This document shows, piece after piece, positions 36,338 to 46,618 of a stretch of 64,000 nt of DNA (positions are counted from its first letter, which is position 1; every line of letters begins with the position of its first letter). Below the pieces are notes generated by a model, which searched no databases, had not been told where the DNA came from, and saw only the letters and a program-made list of their open reading frames with translations. The translations under genes and the position numbers were made by a program. Source of the stretch: Saccopteryx bilineata (lineage: Eukaryota; Chordata; Mammalia; Chiroptera; Emballonuridae); the NCBI RefSeq assembly GCF_036850765.1, contig NC_089501.1, positions 16,592,997 to 16,656,996 of the forward strand. The letters run 5' to 3'.

Positions 36338-36522
36338 AGTGGTTTTCAAAATGTGTTCCAGCAGCCTCAGCACCACCTGGCAAGCTGTTAGCAATGTGGT
36401 TTCTTGGATTCCTCCCAGACCTGTTATTGTTCAGAGATTTGGGATGGTTAGGAGCACTCAGCTTTCTGTCCTTTGATGACTCTCCAAGTGATCCCACCAC
36501 ACCTAAAATTTGCAAACTACTG
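36338..36522. mobile_element. MER5A-like hAT MITE
   Basis: The left end reads CAGTGGTTTTCAAAATGTGT and the right end AAAATTTGCAAACTACTGG, imperfect inverted repeats of the MER5A/Charlie type. The interior landmarks CAGCACCACCTGGCAAGCTG and CCCAGACCT fit MER5A. The 187-codon open frame spanning it is therefore not a gene. Confidence 0.7.
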
Positions 36523-37759
36523 GTCTCAGACAGCAAAACAGAGTCAGGTGAAAGAAATGAGGTTCAAATGTCTCAAACTGGCTGCATTTCATGTCTGCTT
36601 TTGAAATGTCAAAGGTAAAGTTTAAAGGGTAACCTTCTTAATATTGGTATCTTAAACTATACAAAAAAAGAGCAGTTTTGACAAAAATAATATATCATCA
36701 ACCCTAAATTTGAGTTGAATGTCAAAACTGATGACCTAGGATAAGAGTATTTCCGAGAAAATAAAGCCAAAGCTTTCGCTTATAATAAAGAGTTCATTGT
36801 CCTGAACTGTTTATTGTGTGTTTTATGTCTGTGTGTGGGTACACAAAAGTGCACACGCATGCAGTACACACCCTGGGAAAACAAATTGGTAGGAACTAGA
36901 TGATTTTATCCAATCGACTTTCTTTTCATCAGCAACACAAGTAGCAATCAAGATTAAATAAATGATTTCTAATATTTTTTCCAGGGTCAACATTTGAGGG
37001 CCCATTATACTATTGAAGTTTTTATCTTAAAATCAGAGAGATGTCTTAGTCTTTTTTGCTCTACTACTTCTCTGGGGGTCAGGTATTCTGTTGTAGATAT
37101 ACTATTAAAGAATACTTTACCCGTATGTTTATATACATATTCCATTTGCAAAATCTTCTCAGCAGTGATACAAATGGAGATTTTTCCTACTACTTTCTAT
37201 AATTGGTTTGTTCTTATAAAAAATAAAATTACATTACAGTGGAATGATAAATCCAGTGGCTATCAGAAGTTATCCTTTAATGTGAACAGAAATGTTGACA
37301 TTTTCTTTGTTTATTACTTTTTAATTTCATGGTCCTTTTAGATTTTCTTTGCCAAGATTTTGTGAATATTGAAATTTTTTCCAGTATGTCTTTTCTTTCT
37401 TTAAATTTCTGTAAAGGTCTACAGCATTATAATAATTTTTACAAATTAAAAGTAAACTTTCTAGAAATAAAATACTCTAAGCCTGAGAGTATTAATTTTG
37501 TGTGTGCAGATGCTTACAGCTATAGACTCATCCCATTTCAAAGGTTGTTAATGGAGAAATTTAGTTTTCCAAGAACTGAGGTATCTGATGATTTCTAATT
37601 ATAGTGGATTTTAATAAATAGTTGATATGATTATTTTTCTAACATATTTTAAAATTTTTTTAAGCTTATATGTATTTTCTCTCTTCTTTCCATGATTTTC
37701 TAATGAATATTACAATAAATTTAAGAAGCATTTTTTCCTCTATAGTATCTCATTTATCT
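36523..37759. other. No gene recognised
   Basis: About 1.2 kb of AT-rich DNA. The overlapping 115- and 89-codon frames at 36994-37598 have T-driven hydrophobic composition and no recognisable domain. Confidence 0.4.
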
Positions 37760-38137
37760 TTTTTTTATTATTATGTGAGACAAGGGGAGGCAGAGACAGA
37801 ATCCCAAATGCACCCCAACTGGGATCTCCCAGCAAGCCCACTAGGGGTTAATGCTCTGCTCATCTGGGGCATTGCTCTGTTGCTCAGCAACCAAGCTCTT
37901 CTTAGTGCTTGAGGCAGAGGTCCTGGAGCCATCCTCAGCACTGGGGGCCAACTCGCTCCAATTGAGCCATGGTTGCAGAAAGAGAAGAGAGAGAGAGAGA
38001 GAGAGGGAAGTGAGAAGCAAGAGAAGTAGGGGTGGAGAAGCAGATGGTCTCCTCTCCTGTGTGCCCCGACCAGGAATGGAACCCGGGATATTCACACACC
38101 AGGCCAAAGCTCTACCATTGAGCCAACTGGTCAGGGC
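37760..38137 (-). mobile_element. Family A SINE, diverged
   Basis: Minus-strand copy of the family A body (GCCCACTAGGGG, GAGGCAGAGG and GAGCCATGG landmarks), with the tRNA-like head at right (CCCTGACCAGTTGGCTC) and a T-rich left end. A GA-run occupies 37984-38015. Target duplications are not clear. Confidence 0.85.
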
Positions 38138-38874
38138 TCTTTTCATTTCTATAAAGTCCTATACTGCAATGATTATACAGAATTAACCACTCATTTTTGG
38201 ATAAACTCTTTTCGACTATCATGCTGGTATGATAGGATGAGGGACTATTTCCTTAGGCTGTGAAGTAATATCTTCACTCATTCTGAAAACAATTTTACCC
38301 TACTAGAGTCTAATACTTCAATAATTATTCCCTAATTCCCTGGACTGGAGGTTAGAAATTCTAAGATTTTATCATAAATCTATGTGAAAATGAGGTTAAC
38401 ATCATCAATTGACATTAAATAGGACTTCTAATTACATGTTCTAAGAGTGTGAGGAATTTGCACTAAATCTTATTGACTCTCACTGAAAAAGTCCTTTAGG
38501 CCATGGGAACAGAGCCAAGCTAAGTACTCATCATGGATTTGAACTGTATCAAAGCAAGCCCCATCCTCCAGGCTAAAGTGCTGCAGGCCTAGAGGTTGAC
38601 TTAGATTGGGCCAAATATGATTAATTAGTGTTGTGCTTTTCTGACCAGATAATCTTTACAGCCAAATTCAATTCTAAAATCTTTTGCTTAACTAGCTGTC
38701 TTTTACATGTCATTGATGATAATTAAAAGTAGTTGCAGTGGGGGGTCCCATACCTTTTAGTACCTCTTCTAGACTACACCTTCTAACAAGTGCCAATCTA
38801 TAGGATTATCACCTCAAACCACCTTTTTGGGAGTTCCTAGCAGGGAGTCCTTTTTATGGTAATCTATGAAAATG
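38138..38874. other. Target region with a 65-70 bp imperfect tandem repeat at its right side
   Basis: Mostly unassigned DNA. From about 38808, units beginning TCACCTCAAACCACC and TCACATCAAACCACTTTT recur, with a further partial unit (ACATCAAACCACTTTTT) near 39830. Between the units lie related GTTCCTAGCAGGGAGT and GTTCCTAAGGAAGCTT blocks. The LTR retrocopy inserted into the second unit. Confidence 0.55.
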
Positions 38875-38892
38875 TCACATCAAACCACTTTT

Positions 38893-39764
38893 TTTTTTTT
38901 TTTTCTGGTGGGCCATCATCTTTAATCCTAGCTTGCACCTGGTGGGCAAGTAAAATCACACACTGGGCTTCAAAACCCACTCACATTCAGTGCTCACAAA
39001 GCTACTGACTTATCCAAGTTTCCTAGAATCAAAGGTTTCTAGCTCACCAGACTTATTCACCTCTGTTCCTCATCTCCTTCCTTCTTCCTGCACAAACTCT
39101 GCACAAACTGGCTTCTCATTCAACACTCTGCCATCTTGGCTGCTTCTTCTGGCCTCCTCCACATGGCCTTTCTCTGTTCTCCTCTCTGCTCTCTCCTCTA
39201 ATGCTAATAATCCCGGGAACTCAGAGAGCAAGCTCCCGTTCTGCCCCTATTTTATAGTGTAGAAATCCAAACCTTTAATCCAATATACAAAATAGGGAAG
39301 TTTCTAATATAAAGTCACTTATCTGGGGCATGATGGGATTGTACCACCCCACATCAAAAAGGGTAGGAAAGGCTTAATCCTAAAACCAAGCCCCAGGCTA
39401 CAAGGATCCTGCCTGCCCACAGCCCACCCCCAACACACATTAATATCACCTGGGCGACGGCTTCCATATGGGCAGCGCTATCTTTAACAAAGTGAGCATA
39501 ATATATTTTATCTGCCCAACAATCCACCCCTATGTTCACTTTACTACCCACAGTCTACATCACCGGCATCCCTGTGCAAGGAAATTAGGCACATGACACA
39601 AATTACAACAGCACAAATTATACAGTTTCAACAATCACAAAGGTACACTTCACCAGTCTCTGAGCACTTTGCCCAAAGTGCAAAATGTCCTCGGCCTATG
39701 GGAAAAGCTTCCCGGGGTAGGGGAGTGCTTCCAGCAAAGCTGCCCCCACCCCTATCAGGGTATT
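38893..39764 (-). mobile_element. Polyadenylated ERV U3-R retrocopy (L1-mobilised)
   Basis: Same LTR family as the palindrome at 41420-43786, read on the minus strand. It starts inside U3 at about 39764 and contains a TATA box (CTATAAAATAGG) near 39250. It ends 16 nt after an ATTAAA signal (complement at 38921-38926) in an A tail (38893-38904 or longer on the plus strand as T). The U5 segment found in the palindrome arms is absent. An 18-bp direct repeat TCACATCAAACCACTTTT flanks it (38875-38892 and 39765-39782), though its first bases also resemble LTR sequence. This is what reverse transcription of the 3' end of a proviral RNA by L1 would give. Confidence 0.85.
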
Positions 39765-39782
39765 TCACATCAAACCACTTTT

Positions 39783-40623
39783 AAGGTGTTCCTAAGGAAG
39801 CTTCTTGTTTATGTTAATGTACAGTTATAACATCAAACCACTTTTTATCTATGTGTATCTTCACACTCACACTAACTGGGCCCTGGGCTAAAGGCAGAGT
39901 CTGTCTATCATATCTGTATGCACTAGATTAATTCTTGTCCAGACATCATAGCCTTATTCACTTTCCTTAATAGCTTTTAATATTATATCTTAATTTATTT
40001 CTATATTATCTTCCATATTTTTCTATATATATTGAATTACTATAGCATTATATTACTGTAACAATAAGACCTACCTATCCAAAGCCACCTTAGTCAAACT
40101 TTTTATAAAGGGAAGGAAAGGGTAGGAACAGGGTTCAGAACCAAAGATAAATCAATGAGATCATAGTCAATGGGCATTCAGGCCCATTGACTTCAGGCCC
40201 AATGAAGCATGAAAGCCTTGCTTGCCCTGGGGCACAATAGTACATTGCCTGCAGATCCTGTGAAGTCATGTAGGCCTGTTCAGGTAGTTCCTGGAACAAA
40301 GCTTTACTTGCATTAACCATTAAGCCTTTTGATTATAACTAAAATTACTATTACTCAAACTAAAATTTTAACTCTTGAGTTTCCCCTATCACTTCATAAA
40401 AAAAAAAAAAAAAAGTAAGCCTCCTTGCAGTTCTTTTCAACCACAAGATTTATCAGAGTGCATTGAGGCAGACTTATTTTTCTTATTAGAAAAACCTGTG
40501 GGGTAGAGACCATGTCTGTTGTCTTCAAACATTTTGTATAGAGCATATTCATAGCAAGAATTCAATAATTAGCCAATGAATTGATTCTGTTTACCTTTCA
40601 TTTACTCTATAACCAGTGTAGTT
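39783..40623. other. No gene recognised; possible old LINE/MIR tail
   Basis: Mostly unassigned. The segment 40440-40590 (CCATGTCTGTTGTCTTCAAA and GCAAGAATTCAATAATTAG) has the style of an old L2 or MIR 3' end, but is too diverged to call. Confidence 0.35.
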
Positions 40624-40638
40624 TGTTTTTCTTATTTA

Positions 40639-40885
40639 TTTATTTATTTTAGAATTATTATTTTTTTAATTTTATTTATTCATTTTTTTAAAGAGGAGAG
40701 AGAGAGGGAGAGAGAGACAGAGAGAGAGAGAGCAAGGAGAGAGAGAGACAGAGAGAGAAGGGGGGAGGAGCTGAAAGCATCAACTCCCATATGTGCCTTG
40801 ACTAGGCAAGCCCAGGGTTTTCGAACCGGCGACCTCAGCATTTCCAGGTCGACGCTTTATCCACTGCACCACCACAGGTCAGGTC
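40639..40885 (-). mobile_element. Short tRNA-headed SINE (family B)
   Basis: Minus-strand copy with a long T-rich left tail, a GA-rich run (40695-40760), and a body ending in the head complement GCACCACCACAGGTCAGG. The near-perfect target repeat TGTTTTTMTTATTTA lies at 40624-40638 and 40886-40900, with one mismatch. Confidence 0.88.
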
Positions 40886-40900
40886 TGTTTTTATTATTTA

Positions 40901-41414
40901 TAATACCTTACAACAAGTCTTGCTGTGGTAATTTTTCTAAACCCAGTGGAAATTTTCAAAGTTCTAACTCATCTGACCTTCATATAATGGTTTCAAACTG
41001 TTTGAAGATGATTGTCTGTGAGTTTTCACTTCTTTGATTACATAATAATGTTTGATTTTCCTTCTCCTATTTTTAGTAATCTCCCTCTCCCTCTTTATCT
41101 AAACATGTTAATCTTATTAATGTTCTACAGAATCTTACTCTCACCCTCTTCTCATTTAATCTCACCCAAAGTATGCCAAAATTTTGACACCTACGTACAT
41201 GGTGATGAATTTTAAGACAATAATCTTAAATTTTCCAGAACCATATATCCAACTTCCCTCTAGATAGCTTCAAAGAACATAGTTCAATAGATATAAAACT
41301 AAAACTTTTATCTACTAATCACCTTCTTTTCTACTTTAAATCTGTTTAAATTCTATATTTTCTATGTCAGTCTGTGGTCCACATTTTCATCCAGCTTTCA
41401 ACATCAGAATATCA
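40901..41414. other. No gene recognised
   Basis: About 500 bp of AT-rich flanking sequence without an assignable feature. Confidence 0.4.
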
Positions 41415-41419
41415 GAAAC

Positions 41420-42558
41420 TGTAAAGCCAGAAGCCATGGCTGCCACCATCACAGCAGCCTCCTGGCCCATGCAGGTTCGCATTGGATTCGGACAGTCGGT
41501 AAAGAAACAATGGAGCCAAAAACTGATATGCCATTTTCTTTAATTCTAGCTTGCACCCGGCGGGCAAGTAAAAACACACACTGGGCTCCAAAACCCACTC
41601 ACATTCAGTGCTCACAAAGCCACTGACTTCTCCGAGTTTCCTAGAATCAAAGGTTTCTAGCTCACCAGCCTTATTCTCCTCAGTTCCCCATCTCCTTCCT
41701 TATCCCAGATACAAACTCTGCACAAACTGGCATCTCACTCAGCACTTCGCCATCTTGGCTGCTTCTCCTGGCCACATGGCCTCTTTCTGCTCTCTGCTCT
41801 GCTCCCTCTGCTCTCTCATGCTAATCATCCCAGGAACCAAGAGGGCAAACTCTCGTTCTGCCCCCATTTTGTATTGTAGCTTCACAATCTCTAATCCAAT
41901 ACACAAAATAGGGAAGTCTCTAATACAAAGTCACTTCTCTGAGGCATGATTGGATTGTACCACCCCACATCAAAAAGGGTGGGAAAGGCTTAATCCCAAA
42001 ACCAAGCCCCAGGCTACAACGATCCCCAACACACATTAATATCACCTGGGCGACGGCCTCACGTGGGAAGCACCATTTTTAACAAAGTGAGCATAATACA
42101 TTTTATCTGCCCAACAATCCACCCCTATGCTCACTTTACTACCCACAATCTATACCACCGGCATCCCTGTGCAAGGAAATTAGGCACATTACACAAATTA
42201 CAATTTCAACAATTACAAAGGTACACTTCACCAGTCTCTGAGCACTTTGCCCAAAGCACAAAATGTCCTCGGCCTATGGGAAAAGCTTCCTGGGGTAGGG
42301 GAAGGGCCTCCATCAAAGCCACCCCCCACCCCCATCAGGGTATTTCACATTGTCCAAAACCCGTAATCCGTAAGTCCATCCCACAAAGGAGCCAATGCCC
42401 ACTCCGGTCGTAGTCCAGGAAATCAGTCCATGCATGTGGATCATCAGCCACCCCCCTCATTCCTGCCATCCTGTCAGGTCTTACATTGTCCCAGAGAGGG
42501 GCACGTGGCGTCCAGCCCTATGTCCCAAAATCGCAGACCTACCAGGGCCACAGTAGGT
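41420..42558 (-). repeat. Left LTR arm of the palindrome (antisense)
   Basis: In the minus direction it reads from the centre: U3, then R with an ATTAAA signal (complement at 41539-41544), then U5 ending in CA at 41420. Compared with the right arm, the R/U5 junction segment at 41505-41540 differs noticeably, while the inner part is much closer. The TATA region is degraded compared with the retrocopy at 38893. Confidence 0.85.
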
Positions 42559-42655
42559 ATTAATGTGTGTCTCTCTGGGCAGGCAGAATCCTTGTAGTCT
42601 GGGGGGAGTTGTGATTTGCAGTCTCCAGAAGATGGAAGCCCAGCTGGAAGGAGCA
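42559..42655. other. Palindrome spacer
   Basis: A 97-bp non-palindromic centre. Its first half (TATTAATGTGTGT, then GGGCAGGCAGAATCCTTGTA) resembles a sense-strand piece of the same LTR, as seen in the complement of 39395-39450. This suggests that it is itself LTR-derived and came from a rearrangement. The rest (CAGAAGATGGAAGCCCAGCT) is unassigned. Confidence 0.7.
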
Positions 42656-43786
42656 CCTACTGCGGCCCTGGTAGGTCTGCGATTTTGGGACATAGGGCTG
42701 GATGCCATGTGCCCCTCTCTGGGACAGTGTAAGACCTGCCAGGACGGCAGGAATGAGGGGGGTGGCTGATGACCCACGTGCATGGACTGATTTCCTGGAC
42801 TACGACCGGAGTGGGCATTGGCTCCTTTGTGGGATGGACTTACGGATTACGGATTTTGGACAATGTGAAATACCCTGATGAGGGTGGGGGGTGGCTTTGA
42901 TGGAGGCCCTTCCCCTACCCCGGGAAGCTTTTCCCATAGGCCGAGGACATTTTTTTGCGCTTTGGGCAAAGTGCTCAGAGACTGGTGAAGTGTACCTTTG
43001 TAATTGTTGAAATTGTAATTTGTGTAATGTGCCTAATTTCCTTGCACAGGGATGCCGGTGGTATAGATTGTGGGTAGTAAAGTGAGCATAGGGGTGGATT
43101 GTTGGGCAGATAAAATGTATTATGCTCACTTTGTTAAAAATGGTGCTTCCCACGTGAGGCCGTCGCCCAGGTGATATTAATGTGTGTTGGGGATCGTTGT
43201 AGCCTGGGGCTTGGTTTTGGGATTAAGCCTTTCCCACCCTTTTTGATGTGGGGTGGTACAATCCAATCATGCCTCAGAGAAGTGACTTTGTATTAGAGAC
43301 TTCCCTATTTTGTGTATTGGATTAGAGATTGTGAAGCTACAATACAAAATGGGGGCAGAACGAGAGTTTGCTCTCTTGGTTCCTGAGATTATCATTAGAG
43401 GAGAGAGCAGAGCAGAGAGCAGAAGGAGGCCACGTGGAGGAGGCCAGGAGAAGCAGCCAAGATGGCAGAGTATTGAGTGAGAGGCCAGTTTGTGCAGTTT
43501 GATGCTGGAGAAGGAAGGAGATGGGGAACAGAGGTGAATAAGTCTGGTGAGCTAGAAACCTTTGATTCTAGGAAACTCAGATAAGTCAGTAGCTTTGTGA
43601 GCACTGAATGTGAGTGGATTTTGGAGCCCAGTGTGTGTTTTTACTTGCCCGCTGGGTGCAAGCTAGAATTAAAGACTATGGCCCACCAGTTTGTGACTCC
43701 GTTGTCTCTTTACCGACTGTCCGAATCCAATGCGAACCTGCATGGGCCGGGCTGCTGTGATAGTGGCCGTGGCTTCTGGCTTTACA
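42656..43786 (+). repeat. Right LTR arm of the palindrome (sense)
   Basis: Sense LTR with the U3 segment from 42656, a degraded TATA-like AATACAAAATGG near 43340, ATTAAA at 43668-43673, and an expected cleavage point near 43689 by comparison with the retrocopy. U5 runs 43690-43786 and ends in CA. The primer-binding site expected after a U5 end is absent, because host flank begins directly after the 5-bp duplication. Confidence 0.85.
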
Positions 43787-44029
43787 GAAACCATTATTCA
43801 GTTCTTTTTACTTATATAATCAGTTACCAAGCCCTATTGATTAAATCTATTTATACCCCTTAATTTACCCAAATTCTTTTTTATTTCCTCCTCAGCTTTA
43901 GGGAATACCATTTTCAGTTCTCAATGAAATTATAAAAACAGCCACTTAATCAGTCCCTATCTGGAGTCCTTATTCCCTTCCACTTATGTTTACATTACTG
44001 CTAAAGTATATATGTCTAAAAATATGTGA

Positions 44030-44515
44030 TATGCCATTCCTTTTTTAACATCCTTTAGCTGTTTCTCACTGGCTGCAATAAAAGGGACAAACTACTTAAC
44101 AGATTTCTCAGACTTCTCTAATTAGTGACTGGTTTCCCATCAGCATCAACTCAGCTCTAATCTCTTCTTTGCCATAAAGCTAGGCATGGGGACTATTCTT
44201 AGTCTCACAAAGGGCACTAGACCAGGATCCTTCCCAGTGGTTGCATGTGCTTCTTCCTTCCACCTGAACCACTTCCATTTCTCCACATATCTCAATCATC
44301 ACCTCCTCCATGAAGATTCATCTCAGGCTGTTCTGCCTTCAAAGTGCAGACATGGAGAGCATTGTAATGATCTTTCATTTTCCCTACCCTTCCCAATACC
44401 CAATTGTATTGAAACCACTTGAAGGTAAGAATGCTATATCATTTGTGAAGCAAAAATTATGACATAATTTCTTTATTAATGATTTTGAATCAGTGAATGA
44501 ATGAAAATAAACTTT
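44030..44515 (+). mobile_element. Possible old L2 LINE remnant
   Basis: CATCACCTCCTCCATGAAGA and the surrounding pyrimidine-rich text resemble the L2 3' region (the family often reads CACCTCCTCCAGGAAGCC). The end AATCAGTGAATGAATGAA near 44490 fits an L2 tail. It is too degraded for a firm call. Confidence 0.4.
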
Positions 44516-44820
44516 AAGTCCTATCAAGACTTCTTTCTCAAGAAGTACAGTCTGTTTTTTTTATTATTCACATTATATATTAATATTTGTGGTTCTTATT
44601 ATCTTGATATCATGGTTTTTGTTCCACGTGGTATTTGCTTTAAAAATGTGTTTTCTATGGATGCAAAGTAATTTAAAATTTTTTTCTAGATAAATCATAT
44701 TACATGTTTTTATATACTATGTTTATTCACTAAATGGCCTCTTTTTCTCTGAAAATGTTTATGCTCCTGAATATATATATCTTTATTCATTATCTGGAAG
44801 TTATATGTAACCTAATAAAT

Positions 44821-44920
44821 TGTTAACGTGGTCCAGCCACGACAAATCTATTATGGGGTCGAACGGGAAAAGGTATGGAATTGAAATAAATGATAGACAG
44901 GGACTTAAAGATTATCTATA

Positions 44921-44968
<48 letters not shown>

Positions 44969-45307
44969 ATGGGTTCAGGAGGACGCCACAGCAAACAGTC
45001 TTTACTGTTCCTTAGCCATAACATGCCTGCTCCCAGAAACACATCCACTTTTTATTCATAGAAAAAATGTGGTCCATCAGCAATTCAATTAAGTTTCCAA
45101 GGCAACTCAAAGACAAGCCTCACCATACTATACAAATCTACTTTATGCTAATAAGAAACTAGCTTCCAGCCTCCTCTGGAGATAATGGGTGAGACAAATG
45201 AGAATCAGGTGTAGCTTTTTGTTAACTAGGCAAATGAGGTGGGGTTTGGGCCCAGCACCTCTGTCCAGATTGCAAAAATGCCCTGTTTATTTATTTGGTC
45301 TCCAACA
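44821..45307 (-). repeat. 3' LTR of the minus-strand ERV
   Basis: Matches the LTR at 48596-49335 over its whole length except for a SINE and a microsatellite. It contains ATGAATAAAAAGTGG (minus strand), a likely AATAAA polyadenylation signal near 45058. A (CA)n run of about 45 bp at 44921-44966 sits at the place where the other LTR has an AT-rich repeat. Substitutions between the two LTRs are easily seen, so the provirus is not recent. Confidence 0.87.
44921..44966. repeat. (CA)n microsatellite in the LTR
   Basis: Perfect or near-perfect CA dinucleotide run, likely variable between individuals. Confidence 0.95.
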
Positions 45308-45335
45308 TATCCCCCTTTCTATTTTTACTTTTTTA
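45308..45335 (-). promoter_or_regulatory. Polypurine tract of the ERV
   Basis: On the minus strand this reads AAAATAGAAAGGGGGA followed by TA and then the LTR start TGTTGG. A purine run directly before the 3' LTR is the primer for plus-strand DNA synthesis in retroviruses. Confidence 0.8.
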
Positions 45336-46261
45336 AAACTTCAGTTCGTGTGCTGTGATTCATACTCATCTGAATTCCCATGTTCCAATTTGGAGGTAGA
45401 CTGGAAAACTATAAAATAAACAACAAAATTGAAATAGCCATTGCTAACAGATACTATAACAAGTGTCCTAATACAATTAAGTGATTAGATTATCAAGCAA
45501 AGTTTTAACTAATACAACAGGATCTATAATAAAATTCTTATAGTTTTAAATGTCCTTAACATGTTTATTTAATTTCACCAAGTCCATGTTGACACCATCA
45601 TTACTTCATATTATTTGTAAATGTAATCCAACCCCACTTCAGTCTGAGAACTGTCCCAAGGAACAGGAGTCACATGCATTCAGGAAAAGTTCACAAGGCA
45701 CTGGAGTTGTGGTCACATTTCCACACTTTGCAGCTATATTCCAAGTCCCAATGACGACTGCTTCTAGCTGATAACAATTGAGATAGACTGGGAAAGCCCT
45801 CTGCAGCTCGTATGGAGATGGAACTTCCATTTTCTTTAAACTAGGGAGATGAACCCAGGGGGTCGTTCCCTGGAGTGCTACAGCTGTGGCATGGTGAAAA
45901 GAACCTTGGGATAAACTATGCTGGGTAGCAGAGGTAAATTAATCTAAATTAGGAGCAGGTTTCAGCCTAAAATAGGCATGGGTTATTAAGGCAAGAGAAA
46001 TAAAGGAAACACTATATATTAAACAAAGCAGCAGAAAATAAAGACTATCAACACCCACATAGATCTTCGAGGGATGAATAAAAATATAAATATTCAGGCA
46101 AGGCATAGTAAGTGGCCCTCGTGTCCACAAGAAATGAGATCAGTTTACCTGTTACTTGGAAGAAATACGCTAGGCTCATTCATGGTGATGTGGGATGGGA
46201 CTGACAGCCTGGGCACCTTTATCTCTCAGTGGCAAGTGTCAGCAGGCTGGGTAAGGTTAGG

Positions 46262-46618
46262 TCACAGGTGGCAGGAGCAGCACTGGAAGAGACTGAACCT
46301 TCCCTTAGAGTAGTGAGGGGACAGCTTACCTTCCAGTATCCCTTTTGTTCCACAGTAAACGTATGTCCCTCGTATGGGGCAGAGAAGCCTGGCAAGCTTT
46401 AGCTCAATGACCTTCCTTTCCACTCTTGAAGCAGAGCCCTGTTGAGTCCTATGAGGCCACTTTGGGGCGTTGGAGCCTTTAAGAGTGTATGCCAAGAGAT
46501 GGTATTTTTCCTGATCTCTTTTGGGCTTTGTCTGCCTTTTCTTTTCCTCTTGGTCATTACAAACCTTAAAAGCCATGCTCAGAAGATCTCGCTGAGGGTT
46601 TTGAGGGTCCACATCCAC
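46262..46618 (-). pseudogene. ERV gag-like 3' remnant
   Basis: A 118-codon minus-strand frame that is highly charged in its first half, with repeated K, R, E and Q (KKRQTKPKRDQEK), followed by a Cys-containing part. This resembles the charged end of capsid and the start of nucleocapsid in retroviral Gag. The expected CCHC knuckle is not intact. It lies 3' of the capsid-like piece at 47861-48076 in transcription order. Assignment is by composition and order only. Confidence 0.45.

Larger units (their letters stand above)
41420..43786. mobile_element. Head-to-head LTR palindrome (2367 bp) with its own target duplication
   Basis: Two LTR copies face each other. The left arm (41420-42558) is antisense and the right arm (42656-43786) is sense, with a 97-bp spacer. 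Both outer ends are U5 ends: TGTAAAGCCAGAAGCC at left, GGCTTCTGGCTTTACA at right. GAAAC flanks the whole unit directly at 41415-41419 and 43787-43791. In the inner 135 bp of the arms I count roughly eight differences, several at CpG sites. No gag, pol or env sequence lies between them. A 5-bp duplication around TG...CA ends fits retroviral integration, so the palindrome probably integrated as one unit. Confidence 0.85.

Noticed and set aside
36055..36618. 187-codon plus-strand frame with a hydrophobic segment
   Set aside because: Its middle is a MER5A-like MITE and the rest has no recognisable domain. A chance frame is the simplest explanation.
41420..43786. DNA transposon with very long inverted repeats
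   Set aside because: TG...CA ends, TATA box, ATTAAA signal and a polyadenylated U3-R relative at 38893 point to an LTR. I keep the transposon reading only as a minor alternative.
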